DNA of 64,000 bases from positions 455,317 through 519,316 of the forward strand of contig JAGVSM010000977.1 in the NCBI GenBank assembly GCA_022494885.1, given 5' to 3'. The stretch is from Micrasema longulum. Its lineage: Eukaryota > Arthropoda > Insecta > Trichoptera > Brachycentridae. This document shows, piece after piece, positions 43,851-55,204 of the stretch. Numbering within the stretch: the stretch's first letter is position 1; each line of letters opens with the position of its first letter. The position numbers were made by a program, and so were the translations under genes. Below the pieces are notes generated by a model. The model worked only from the letters and a program-made list of their open reading frames with translations. It was not told the DNA's origin and made no database searches.

Positions 43851-44689
43851 TTTTAAGAGGGAAATCAAGTGGAGATAAGTACATAACATTTTTATACATA
43901 ACTAATAATGCGTTGACATTTTTCATTTTTTTTTATAACGCAGAGTTTAATTTTTTACTTGCATTGTCGAATGATTTTTTTCACATTACTTTAGTCATAT
44001 TTGCTAATAAAATCTGTGACAGTTATTCTTTTTTTTAACTGAGAATAATATTTTCAGCACATTTCATTGATATAAATATTTGGTGATTATTTATTGGGAT
44101 AAAAAAATATTCAAACACTAAGCTCCTAAGGCTATTTGTGTCAGCCATTTTGACTAGAAATGAATGAAAAATACCATCGCTAAAAGCGGCATTAAAAATT
44201 CACCAGCTTTGGTAAATATTTAGCACATTCCGAAAATATCATTTTAAATGTTATATTTATTCCATTTTCAAATTTTAGAGTTTTAAGTTTCAAAATTTAA
44301 ATTTTAAAGGGTGAGGAGTGAATCTCTGGAAATCGTTAAAAACGTAATCATACTTAGATAATAAAAATGTATAGTATTTTGTATATTATAACATATATGT
44401 ATGTCATAAAAAACAAAACATCCTTATAAAAAAATTTACGAAGCTGATGAGGTCAGAGTCTGTTTTATTTTTTTATATTCCAAGTTGAAGCAGTGATATT
44501 TGCCGCTAAGGATTTTTGTTGCGGGTTTTTTCCGCAAGGAATTTTTTTCTTTAATAATAAAATTATTTTTGATTAATGATAAATTTTCGCCTTTTAAAGT
44601 CCAAAAATTTATTTTTCTTTATTCTACTTCGTTTATTTGTTTATGATGTTTAAATGTCTGAAAACTCCTTTGTTTTTGAATAAATGTTG
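43851..44689. other. No recognisable feature
   Basis: AT-rich, no frame or matched repeat. Confidence 0.45.
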
Positions 44690-45110
44690 AATTCACGTTA
44701 GTATCAATACACGATTGTAGGAGTTTGAGGGTGGGTTTAGGAGTTCCGACACCATGTATTTATTACATGTCAAATAAATAATGGATTGAATTATATCAAG
44801 CCAGTATTACGGCGAAGATGTGCTGACTGACCCTTGGACTTCATGCTGGAACGGATTTGCTGCACGACTGAGTTGAGCTGACATGGTTGAGCTAATTTGT
44901 TAGGCTGACTTTTTGGGCTGATTGACGTTACCACGCCTCTGGTGGTCTCTTTATAGGTCGCGCACTTTTGTTCTTCATGATTCTATGGTAGGAACGAAAT
45001 TTATCATGAACGTTATCTTCACCTGTATATATCGATACGGTATACTTAACTTCTTTACTATTTGTATCTTACCTCGGTATGTTCTACCTACTTGCTATAT
45101 CGACATTATA
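44690..45110 (-). mobile_element. LTR with primer-binding-site-like sequence
   Basis: Minus strand: CGACCTATAAAGAGAC (TATA box, 44949-44956), a GTCAG/CAGCCCAAC-rich part, AATAAATACA as LTR end at ~44755, then TGGTGTCGGAAC, which starts like a primer site for a tRNA-Leu-type end (TGGTGTCAGA expected). Resembles 52540-52912 from the TATA box to the poly(A) region. The 5' end (TGTCGATATAGC near 45108) is a guess. No internal genes follow; Ty3/Gypsy assignment is inference. Confidence 0.5.
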
Positions 45111-45179
45111 TGATCGAAATAAGCCAATGAATGACCGCTAAAAAATAAGTCCGCGTTCCTTACGTCAAATAGCACTAAC

Positions 45180-46070
45180 ACAACCAAAATATCTGAAATA
45201 GTTCTCATTTATATTTTAAATAGGCTTCTTTTATAGAAAGTGCCCACTTCAAAGCGATTATAAACTCCAATAAATTTCAATTCCAGCAAAAAATGCTTGC
45301 GTGAACATGATTTTTATATGACTTTTAACTATTGCCAAAACAATATGCTTAACGATCGTCTGCATTTATATACTGAGGTAGTACGTAGCGATTACAAAGC
45401 CAGCTCTCTATACGTTCTTTCAAAAAGATAGTAAAACAGATGGAAAAAATATAATAACTGAATTTATTTTTTACAGTGATAACTTTCTAACTATAGGACA
45501 GAACCAAACGATATTATTTTTGCATCTAGCCGCTCGTTTCTCATAATCTGACAATCGGAATACAATTCGATTTCAACATTTACTTATTTCTCTCTCATAT
45601 TTTTAATAGGCTTTAAAAAAAAGTGACAACTTCGGAACGATTTAAAATTTAAATAAATCGTAATTAAAGAAAAAATTGCTCGGTGGAACAAAATTTTTGA
45701 CACTTTTAATGTGTAGATAAACGTATCGAGGGTTCTAGACCCATCGGTATAAACCGATGTGCTTACATCAAAAGTTGATATTTGGGGTATCGATAGTTTA
45801 TCTTTGTAGTCGGTTGGGAGAATTTTATCTTCAACTATGACGTAATATTAAAGTTGTGTCATTTTAGAGCGTAGATATGTGTACCGTGACGTACGCTTCC
45901 CCTTGTTTCATATCGATGTACTTACACAAAACTTGAAGTTGGGGGGTCGGTAGTATATCTTTGTAATCGCTAGAGCGAATTTATCTTCAACTATACCGTC
46001 AAGGTGAAGGTATGACGTCTTTATCTTCCCATCATAATCGAGGCCCTGGATGTTGATCCTATGTAGACAA
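45180..46070. repeat. Degenerate tandem duplications
   Basis: Two pairs: 45195-45350 with 45590-45720 (shared TTTAAATAGGCTT..AAAGTG.C.ACTTC..A.CGATT), and 45750-45848 with 45905-46005 (ATCGATGTxCTTACA, GTAGTxTATCTTTGTA, ATCTTCAACTAT). Highly diverged. A related piece is near 51870-51910 (ATAATCGCGGCCTTGGA; here ATAATCGAGGCCCTGGA). Confidence 0.45.
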
Positions 46071-46087
46071 AGGTTTTATGTGAAATA

Positions 46088-46180
46088 CAGAAAGTGGCTT
46101 GGTGGGATTTTAGTTTTAGTAAAAATATAACGAGTAAATTTTTTTTTTAACTTGTAAAAATGTAAAATTATATTATTCAA
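46088..46180 (+). mobile_element. Solitary LINE 3' end
   Basis: GTGGCTTGGTGGGATTTTAG, TTTTAGTAAAAATATAACG, then a T-run and AACTTGTAAAAATGTA: the reverse complement of 34360-34440. So a 5'-truncated copy of the same LINE family reduced to its last ~90 bp, with only half the hairpin. Confidence 0.7.
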
Positions 46181-46559
46181 ATTTAAATTAACTCAGTTTC
46201 ACCTTGCAAATATGCAACAATACGATGGTAATATTTATCTATTGAAAAAAAAGTTAACACCCTTTTAACACTGTTAGTCTTGCAGAATATAATGCAATAA
46301 GAAACGCTAAGTTTCTTCATGCAGTCGTTGCCCTATATTTAAGGTGAAATTTTATTGGCGTTGGGTTATAGTGGCCCCCAAATTGGTCACCATTGTAACG
46401 CTATGGTCCTTACGCATGTAGATGCTTAAAGGATTACCTACATGGTATAGGTAGCCACGGAATAAAATTCAACCATATAAATTATGCTCACTTCCAAATG
46501 GGTAAAGACAAAATATAAACTCACCTTAGACAATGAAAAGGTTGTCTATTTAAAAAAGA

Positions 46560-47560
46560 CAAGATAAATAAATAAATATTACTCATTTTTAAATGAAAAA
46601 ATAAATAATTAACATAATATGGCCGAGTTTTATTACAAACGCATTCACCGATCTAGCTCAACCAAGAAGCCTGAGATCTCAGTTAAAAAAATAAGGTAAG
46701 CCTCCTAGGAGGTGGGGTTGCAAAATAAATAAAATCTCTTCCAATAAGAATACATGAGAACATTCTGGAAAAGATCAACCTTATGAATTTCCACAGTACC
46801 TTCAATTCAATGAAATAAAGGATTTTGTTCAGTTAATAATTGCCTTTTAATATAAAAGTGGTCAAAAACTCATTTCCAATAATAGAATAAAGTTCGTTCT
46901 AAAAATAGAAATTAACTTATAGTTTTGAATATTTTATTCTCAGCAAATTTGCCATTATAATGCTATAAAAGGGCATATAAATTACCAGAGAAAGGAATTT
47001 CTAGCAAAATGGATAAAAAAAATAATCAAACGATTCTCGACAATACTGATTCATCTCAAATAAATCTCATCTACCGTCATTAATGCAACCTGCTTAGAAA
47101 TATAAAATTATTCCTTCAGATGTTATAATACCATAAAATACTTTTAAATTATATTGATCAATTCAATAATAACTCGGTCTGTTCTACATATATGTAGTTA
47201 TTGGATCTAAAAAATATACTTAAAGATTTCTCAACCAAAATTAAAAATACAAAATCATGTAATATGACTTTACCAAATAAAACACTTATTTCAACATTAG
47301 AAGTTAAACGAATTTTGAATGAATTTAAATTGCAAAAGATAGTTAGTTATACAGCATCCTGTCAAGGTGAAAGACGTTGGCGTTCTTCGACTATTTTGAA
47401 TGATGAAACACGTGGTCCAAGATAAATGGTGTCGTCCCTCGGTGATATTTTTTATGGGGAATTCGTCCAGAACTCTCTCTTCAGCTTTCCGAGTAAAACA
47501 TTTTAGACATCTCGTTGAATCATCATTGAATGATTGCAAATTCCATAGCTTGAATTAGGT
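46560..47560. repeat. Dispersed repeat family A, copy 2 (uninterrupted)
   Basis: Collinear with 5640-7320 but lacking the LINE insert. Blocks: GCATTCACCGATCTAGCTCA, TCAATGAAATAAAGGATT, GTCCCTCGGTGATATTTT. A minus frame at 47297-47539 (RCLKCFTRKAEERVLDEF) is the counterpart of the frame at 7039-7311. Identity unknown; a DNA transposon or gene relic is possible. Confidence 0.55.
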
Positions 47561-47584
47561 GTCAATGCACATCAAACGTCTTCA

Positions 47585-47750
47585 CATTTACAGGTCATAA
47601 GCCCTGTAGATGCCTAGACTTCTATATTACCTTCTTTTAAATGTTTTTCATCTCTGATGTAGTATGTTAATATAAACAGCTCCCCAGGGAGTTGAATCCA
47701 GTCCATGTCTACAGAAATTTGGACAAACTCAAAATATTGTTGAATGTTCG
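47585..47750. mobile_element. Foldback MITE, right arm with terminus
   Basis: AGGTCATAAGCCCTGTAGAT, CATCTCTGATGTAGTATG, CAGCTCCCCAGGGAGTTGAA, GTCCATGTCTACAG, and terminus ACAAACTCAAAATATTGTTG. Begins where repeat A copy 2 ends. Confidence 0.7.
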
Positions 47751-48246
47751 AATACCTATTAATCAATATTCTCTGTTCTCACAATTTATGTAACCCAAAA
47801 CGCATTTATTTTTTATGTATACGTACATATTTGATTTGGACTAAATGCAATAATTGATATAAAACTTTCGATTGTGATAATTTAATATATACATACGAGT
47901 ATGTACTCAAATCGAGCAATAGCAAAGCATTGCCGGGTTCAGCTTGTTACAAATAAATTTATCGATAGCAAGATCGAAGTTTTGTCTTCAATGTTTATTG
48001 AACAGATAAGCGAGTCACGAATTTCCTTTGAATTAATTTATGGATAAATTATTCATAAATGTATTTCATATAACTTAATTGCGTTCAACAAGACAAACCT
48101 TTAGCAACAAATTTGTTTTATTTTACAAAGTCATCATGTAATTAGATGTTTTTTTTTTGGTTTTTTTATTTGCAAACTATTTATATCATGTTTTTGTTTA
48201 ACGCAAAGTTCTATTGAATATGGATATGTATAGTTCCCGGCAGGAC

Positions 48247-48430
48247 ATGAAGTACATCGAGCTTAAGAAAGAGACTGCTGACTTTGTAGAGCGTTGTCTC
48301 TGTCTCACGAGTCTGATATCTATTAAATGAATGAATGACAAAGACGACGCTTGCCCTTCAAAGCCGAAGTAGCCTAGTTAGTTAGAAGTCAGGCCGGCAG
48401 TTTCTTCCTTAAGCTCTATCTACTTTATTT
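48247..48430. repeat. Small foldback element
   Basis: Imperfect inverted arms 48250-48283 and 48390-48425 (for example GAGCTTAAGAAAGAGACTGC / GGCAGTTTCTTCCTTAAGCTC), plus a second nested pair (GAGCGTTGTC..GACGACGCTT). GC-richer than flanks; ends and class unknown. Confidence 0.5.
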
Positions 48431-48454
48431 AATGCGTGATACTCTGTACATATC

Positions 48455-50118
48455 TAAGGATTAAAGAATTAAAACAATTGTATTATGGATTGGTAAATTC
48501 TATGCTGACATATGGTCTGATTGGCTGAGGAAGCTGCACTAAAACGACACAAGTCCCAACTCAATGCAGAAAAAAGCAAAGTTTATCAGTTTCAGCCCAT
48601 CTCTGGTGGGACAGCCAAATTTCGGGTATAAATGGAAATTACGTCATTGCATAAATAATATAAATTGTAAATGTTCAATATTGAAAAACGTCACTAGTGT
48701 AAAATATTTGGGTTTAAAAATAGATAAATTCATGAGATGGAACCTACAAACTAAAGAAATTTCTAATAAAATAAAACGTTTGATTCATTTTTTCATACCT
48801 TTAACAAATAAACTAAGGATAAATGAATTTAAACAATATTATGGATTGCTAAATTCAATACTCACGTATGGTCTGATTGGCTGGGGAAGCTGCACTAAAA
48901 CGACTATGGCTTCAGCAGCTATAGCTCAAAAATCAGTGAAAAGAGTTATATTAAAAAAACCATACCGATACCCGAGTGATTCGCTCTTCAAAGAATTTTA
49001 AGTGCTGGATATTCGTCAATAGGGAAAAATACGCAAGAGTTTGTCATGTTCATAATACTAGACACTCTAATAAGGATCTGATTTTACAGAGAGGAGTTAA
49101 TACTTTTTTAGCTCAAAGGCAGCAATATTATATAGGCCCAAGGGTATATAACCTTATTCCAGATTCATGGAAATGTGGTGGGATTGCCAGGCTGAGGAAG
49201 GTGTTGACTGCATTTATAATCCATATTGGTCGGAGGGAGTCAGTTAAATTGTTGTCCGATGTAGAAGGACGTAAGCTGGTTTCTTGTTTTACTAGTAGTG
49301 ACTTAGGACTTAGGATATATAAATATAGGTATTATTTATGTTTTCACTGTATATTTATTATTTACTTTTAAGACTGAAAAAGTCCACATAATAATAAAAC
49401 TGTAATTACTTTTTAATTTTATTATAAAATTGCTGCTCTTACTAAATTGTGTCATTAATTTTGAAGAAGTTTTTTAAATTGACTTAAATTTTTTGTCTTA
49501 TATTTCACTTAAAGATTATTCTCATCGTTTCTTTGAATCCCTTAAAATAAATATATGATTATTTATGTTTTTCCTTTTTTTTTTTAAAAAAAAATTGTTT
49601 TTATTTTTTTATTTTATTTTTACATCTGAGCATGTTTTTCATTCTTTATTTCAATTCTTAATTTTTAATTACTCTTACAAATTTTCTTCATTTTTAATAT
49701 TATTTCCATTTGTAAATACTCACTACAAACTACAAACTTTAAAATATCTTTTTTTCACTTAAATTTTAATTTTTAAACAACTTTCATTTATGTTTTTCTT
49801 TTTCCTTCTCTTTTTTATACTTTCATAATTAACCTTACATATAATTGCTTTATAATATGGAAACTTCACTGGTCCATTAGAATTAAGTCTAATTGTGTAA
49901 AATATCAAACTTTGTAACTGTACTGTATGTTTCCTAAATAAAAAAAATAATAAAAAAATCATAATTTACTGCCTTAGAACGGGAAAACTGTCCCTAGATA
50001 GGCAGTTTAGATGAACCAACAGCAAAAAAAAAAGTTTACTTTTTGATTGGTTTGTTGTATAAATAATTACTTGTAAATTGTTGTAATAAATATGTAAAAA
50101 ATAAATTTGAAAAAAAAA
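48455..50118 (+). pseudogene. LINE tail with internal partial duplication and 3' hairpin
   Basis: 48481-48546 (TATTATGGATTGGTAAATTC ... GGAAGCTGCACTAAAACGAC) repeats 48838-48905, so a truncated first copy is fused to a second. The second copy reads TSVKYLGLKIDKFMRWNLQT, ILTYGLIGWGSCTKTTM (thumb), then after a frameshift near 48990 ARVCHVHNTRHSNKDLI and YYIGPRVYNLIPDSWK to a stop at 49369-49371. The 3' UTR ends with the stem-loop 49968-50006 (ACTGCCT/AGGCAGT outer, GGGA/TCCC inner) and an A-rich tail. Confidence 0.75.
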
Positions 50119-50139
50119 GGTGCACACTCAAGCCAAGGA

Positions 50140-50480
50140 AGTGTTTTATATTTTAACTAGGGAAGTATTAAGATGAAATTAATTACAACAGAGAGGGAAA
50201 ACATTTTTGAGAAGGTAAAAATGAAGTCCAGGCATTTTCAGATCTCAACACCTTTCATTGGCTGGTTTAAATGACCACTTTACATAATATTTAATATCCA
50301 CCATTTTGTCCACGTCTAACTCTCCAGACTTCTTCAACACAGGGAAAATATTGAATGTTACACAATTTGTAAAGTGGCCCCTTAAACCGGTCAATGACAG
50401 GTCACAAACCGTGTAAATAACTAGACATCTATATTCCCTTCTCAAAAATGTTTTCCCTCTCAGTTGAAATAGATTTCAAT
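50140..50480. mobile_element. Foldback MITE, fully palindromic copy
   Basis: Both arms include the core: left ACAACAGAGAGGGAAAACAT ... CATTGGCTGGTTTAAATGA; right TTGTAAAGTGGCCCCTTAAA, CGGTCAATGACAGGTCAC ... ATGTTTTCCCTCTCAGTTG. Arms ~150 bp around a ~35-bp centre. In other copies the core is single, so this one may reflect duplication by replication fork switching. Confidence 0.7.
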
Positions 50481-50489
50481 ATTTTATTC

Positions 50490-52140
50490 GCCACCATGTA
50501 TTTGCCGCTCAAAATCGAAAATAAAAAGCGTAAAAGATTCGTGTTGCGAATGTTGGTATTTGAATCGAATGCATTCGATTACTAAATTCATGAATAAAAA
50601 TTCGAATGTAGTAACGAATTAACAAATATCTAAGATATTGACTTTTATGCCAATTCTGTGTCCACCCCCTTTTGAAGATGTAAACTTTCCTCCGAACTCT
50701 CACTCCCTTCCCCCATTCGAAACGCCTATCTCCATTATCCGTAGAATAGCGAAAATTAATGATTCCTTCAATTATTTGATTAATTCCATTACTAATCTTT
50801 TTTTTCCATTACTAGTAAAGGCATTAGATTATTTTCATCTCTAGTAGATATATGCAGCTAACAAGAAAACCCGAGAATGACAAAACTCTACCATTGGAAA
50901 AATGAAATTAAACGTTTTTTAACCAATGAAAAATAAACATATTAAAAACCAAAAAGATCGATATGCGTGCTTTAGAAGAAGTTATATTTAATATCAGTTT
51001 TAAATTTTTATTTTGTGATTTTTTTAATGTAACGTAATTTATTAGTGTTGACATGTAATTGATGAGAAATAAGTATTGTCTTAAAAGAAAAAGATTTCTG
51101 TATGTTGGCATTAATTATTAATTGATTGTAAACCAAATGAATAAATAAATAAGAAGCGAGGTGCATATGTAAAAAAAAATGTAGCGTTCTATTCTCTTCG
51201 CCTACCCATACGTCGGTTTACATAATGAATATTAAAAATAATCGGATAGTCCGAGAGGCCATTTTAGAGCTTGATACGTAATTTCCCCTGATTATGATAG
51301 CTATTATCCATTGAAGAATTCAATATGGTAACCTCAGGACCTTCGATTGACACCTGACCCTCATCCTCTGTCACCCATCATCCCCTAGTGCCCTCGGGGG
51401 TTGAAAATAACTACCCCAATCTGCCACTATAAGAACAGATCCAATTTACATAAGTACCGAAAAAGCTCTTAGGCAGTATTCGCAAAAGCCTTGTTCAGAT
51501 GATAATTTATTACAAATTAAACTTGAAGTATAATAAATAATATTCAAATATTCAGTGTTAAAATATTTTATTTAGTAGTTGAAATAATATTTAGGTTTGA
51601 AACAATACTCCCGCGTTGATTTTATTATTCATGAATATTAAACACAGGATACCTGGGCCCGTACTCTTATGGGAAGTAAAAATTTATCTTTAATTTCATC
51701 TACAAAGTAAAATTACGTTTTCTATACGAAAAATAGTATACGTTTACATTTTTGTTTTCTTTACATATTCAATTAATGGTTACCGACGAAGATGCTTTGA
51801 ATATTTATACAAAAATACACATTTTCGTACATAAATATTGATGTTACTTTAGACCGTCTAGATATGTACCGATGAAGATGTCGTTTATAATCGCGGCCTT
51901 GGACTGTCAAAATTAACAAAATATTTCAAAAAAACCATTTGAGGTTCTTTCAAAGTAAAGCCTAAAATGCGTGTTAATTATGTTGAATTCTTTATTTTCT
52001 TAATTTGTTGCAACAGAGTCCGGGTCCTTTTGATTTCACAATAATTTTACCTCTGTAACCGCAAACTTAAAGAAAATAAAAGTTTAAATCAAAATTTTAG
52101 AAACGTGGAATTAACAATTCAAACGATGTGTCAACCTTTT
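50490..52140. other. No supported gene
   Basis: AT-rich with a GC-richer patch at 51180-51440 that I cannot assign. Short frames (50509-50703, 50638-50844, 50908-51111) carry no motif. A word cluster at 51870-51910 links to the tandem repeats at 45180-46070. Confidence 0.4.
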
Positions 52141-52149
52141 TTTAATCTT

Positions 52150-52280
52150 GATTTGTTGCCACCGAGAGGGAAAACATTTTGAGAAGAGAATACGGAATTC
52201 TAAGCATGAACAGAGCTTATGACCTGTCATTGGCTATTTAAAATGGCTACTTTACACACTGTGTAACATTCACCATTCTG
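52150..52280. mobile_element. Foldback MITE, left arm and core
   Basis: GAGAGGGAAAACATTTTGAG, CAGAGCTTATGACCTGTCAT, then GGCTACTTTACACACTGTG and AACATTCACCATTCTG. A right arm of the family lies at 53125-53275, beyond the LTR, and may be its partner. Confidence 0.6.
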
Positions 52281-52539
52281 CTTTTGTTTAAAAATTCACA
52301 TTTCTTTAACTAAATATTGGTAGTTTTTACGATAAATTCAATAATTATAGGAAAACTGTATCGCAATTTATAAAATCAAATAGCTTTGTATGTTGGTTAC
52401 GTAAAATAATTTGTAATAACCTGTTAGTATAATTTATTGTAACAACTTTCATAATATCAATAGAATTGAACTAAGCTAGTCATTTTTTTTTTAAATTAAA
52501 AAATATAAATATAAACTTGAGTAGGGTTCATAGTCCATA

Positions 52540-52912
52540 ATCGATGACACACACGTGCTGAAACGTTTCACCTGAAATAGTGGGATGACCGAAGAGAGCA
52601 ATGTCATCATTTTCTATAGAATCCGATACAACATTATAATGCAACTCTAACAGTATTGCCCAGCATCGTTCTGCAGTACATTCACATCGTCCCTACCGTG
52701 AAGAAATGAACTACAAAGAAACGTGGTCTATAAAGAGACTACAGGACGCAGTCAAAGTCAGTCAGCCCAACAATTTTAGCCGACCAGTCAAGTCAGTCAG
52801 TCCAGTTCACTCAGTTCCAGCATGTAGTTCAAGTGCAGTTGTTTCAACTCCTCATTGTCTTAACATTCGTACTAGATAAACCATTATTTATTTGCCATAT
52901 AATAAATAAACA
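52540..52912 (+). mobile_element. Solo LTR, same family as 44690-45110
   Basis: GTGGTCTATAAAGAGACTAC (TATA at 52729), GTCAGTCAGCCCAAC, CAGTTCCAGCATGTAGTTC and CCATTATTTATTTGCCATAT, then AATAAATAAACA as likely end at 52912. The minus-strand LTR has the same blocks in the same order. No primer site or internal genes follow, as in a solo LTR. Left edge uncertain. Confidence 0.5.
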
Positions 52913-53124
52913 TCAAACAGAACCTTGTGTCTTCTTTGTCGATCTCTAACTGGCGTAGAATTCCAACTCTTAACTACTTTAAATCCTACTCTTTTTTAAA
53001 TTTATTTCTAAATGTTGTGTTGACATCTAATTGATGAATACTATCTTTATATAACTGATTGTAATATTACACCGATGCCGTATGAATAGTTTATTGTTTG
53101 TGAACCAAAACAAATAAAATAAAG

Positions 53125-53275
53125 GTCGTAAGTCCTGTAAATGCCTATACATATTCTCATCTCAAAATGTTTTTCCTCCCTGTTGCTAGAAATTTAGATT
53201 TAAATACCTCCCTGCGGAGCAAATCTAGCCTGGCTACAAACATTTTGACATACTTAAAACAGTGTTGATTAACCT
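53125..53275. mobile_element. Foldback MITE, right arm with terminus
   Basis: GTCCTGTAAATGCCTATACA, TTTTCCTCCCTGTTGC, ATACCTCCCTGCGGAG, GCTACAAACATTTTGAC, diverged terminus TTAAAACAGTGTTGATT. Confidence 0.6.
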
Positions 53276-53559
53276 ATTATATAAGATAATAAAATATGTT
53301 GGAGTATAACGAATTATATATATTATATTAATAAAAGGTCACTATTATTGATAATTATTCATAGTGTTTATTTGTTAGTTAATGGTTAAAACATAAATGA
53401 TAAATGAGTTTACTTTCGGTGGTGCAGAATAACGTTTATTTATTATATTTAAAATTAAATGTTGTAATTTTTCATTGAAGCACATTTTTTTAAACATGTA
53501 CATACATTGTCCATGTATTTAAGCATTAAATTAAAATGATTAAAAAAGTTCACCATCAT

Positions 53560-53690
53560 TCTGAACAGTTTTGAAAATACTTTTAAGTATCAATTATTAT
53601 TGGGTAGGTAGGAAGAAATTGCCTTAAGGCAATATGCCCGCCCTTATATGTATATTTATTGTATATGTATATAAAGTGTCAAAAAAATAA
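53560..53690 (+). mobile_element. Solitary L2-like LINE 3' end
   Basis: GGGTAGGTAGGAAGAAATTG, palindrome ATTGCCTTAAGGCAAT (53618-53633), GCCCGCCCTTATATGTA, A-rich tail at 53675-53690. Matches the ends of the L2-like copies at 19413 and 56161. Confidence 0.65.
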
Positions 53691-53764
53691 AATATTTTTT
53701 TAATCGACACTCAGTATTTTTCTGAGAATAATATCATAAAACACAACAATGTTTGAGTATATAC

Positions 53765-53890
53765 AAATGCTTGCAGCTGGCTGGATAAAATCAACCAATG
53801 ACAGGTCATAAGCCCTGTAAATGCCCAGACTTCCATATTCCCTTCTCAAAAATGTTTTCCCTCTCTGTTGAAATAGATTTAAGTTCTCAT
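53765..53890. mobile_element. Foldback MITE, right arm
   Basis: ACCAATGACAGGTCATAAGC, GACTTCCATATTCCC, ATGTTTTCCCTCTCTGTTG. Terminus absent. Confidence 0.6.
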
Positions 53891-53899
53891 AAAATAGTT

Positions 53900-55200
53900 A
53901 AAAACACTAAAAAGAAGCTGTCAAATAAAACTGGTCGGTATTAAAACTACTATATGAAGCGCTAATCTCTTGATTTTTAGTAGAAACAATTTTTGCATTG
54001 TGAGGAAATTCGTTTCAAATCACAGTTTTTTTTTAACTTTCATTTTTTAAATTAACAGTTTTAAGCAATTTGAATTTTATGAATGGTTTGAGTTTTGTAT
54101 TAAAATATTTAAGTTTATTTAAAGATTTCAAACTAATTTTGAATAGATATTATCAATAATGTAAACTCACAAATATTAATTAAAAATACATTTCATTTTC
54201 ATTTTAACTTTAATTAAATTAACTTCAGTCTTTTCAGCCGTGAGCTAAAGCTATTTCAACCCCTTTTGATTCAAATCTGAAGTCCAAAACATAACTCGTA
54301 TTATGAGCGTTTGATTTTATACATTTCAAATCACAGTCATACACCTCTCTAAATCTATTTATTGGGAAACATTTTAATCCTATGAATATTCAATTGAATA
54401 TTGAGTTTCTAAAGTTCCTCTTTGCTGACATTTTAGATTTCTACCATAAAGGTTAACCCATCGCTGGGTAAAGTGGGTTATTCGAATATTAAAATATCGC
54501 GCTTTGTCAACGTTCCAAAAAGTCAGGTGAGTTTGTTGTGCCGACTTATTTAATGGTTCAAGAAGAAAGTATTAGAGTGAAGAGGGGTGATATATAAATG
54601 TGTCAACTCGTTGTCACTCCGATGTCAACGTTATATACGCTCTTTGAAGACGACTGTAATTTTGAAATAATATCAAAATTTAATATTTCTCCAAAACCGT
54701 TAAAACGGTAAAAAAAGTATGGAAATGGTTAACTGTAGTAAGTTCAATATTTTAAGGATAATTAATCATAAGCAAATCGCGTAGTAACCACATTTTTTTA
54801 CTTTTCTGAAAAGCTTTTCCTAAAAATTTGAACATCGAAAAAGTCCATCGCAAAGAGATTAAATAAATGAGAACGCGTGTACTCAAATGGTTTTTTATAT
54901 CAAAACCAGCAGAACTGAACAAAATCACTATCGTGAATAATAAAATAAGCTATTTGACGGTCGATATGAGCGTTGATATTTTGCTAGAAATTAAAAACTT
55001 ATGTAAAATCAAACATTATTCTTTAAAAAATAATTGTCTTTTTGATGAGTATTGATCATTGAGTGAATAATTTCATATACTTACGAAATACGAAAAAATT
55101 CACATCATTTAAACTTCTTGTATTTATTTTAAAAACAAATAAAAATATTACTTCTCTACCATAGTTCTAATGTTCAATTAATTATCTTTATCATGCAAAA
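53900..55200. other. No supported gene
   Basis: AT-rich. A 62-codon open frame at 54867-55055 (hydrophilic, K/L/I-rich) has no recognisable motif and no visible context of a gene. Nothing else seen. Confidence 0.4.
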
Positions 55201-55204
55201 TTTC

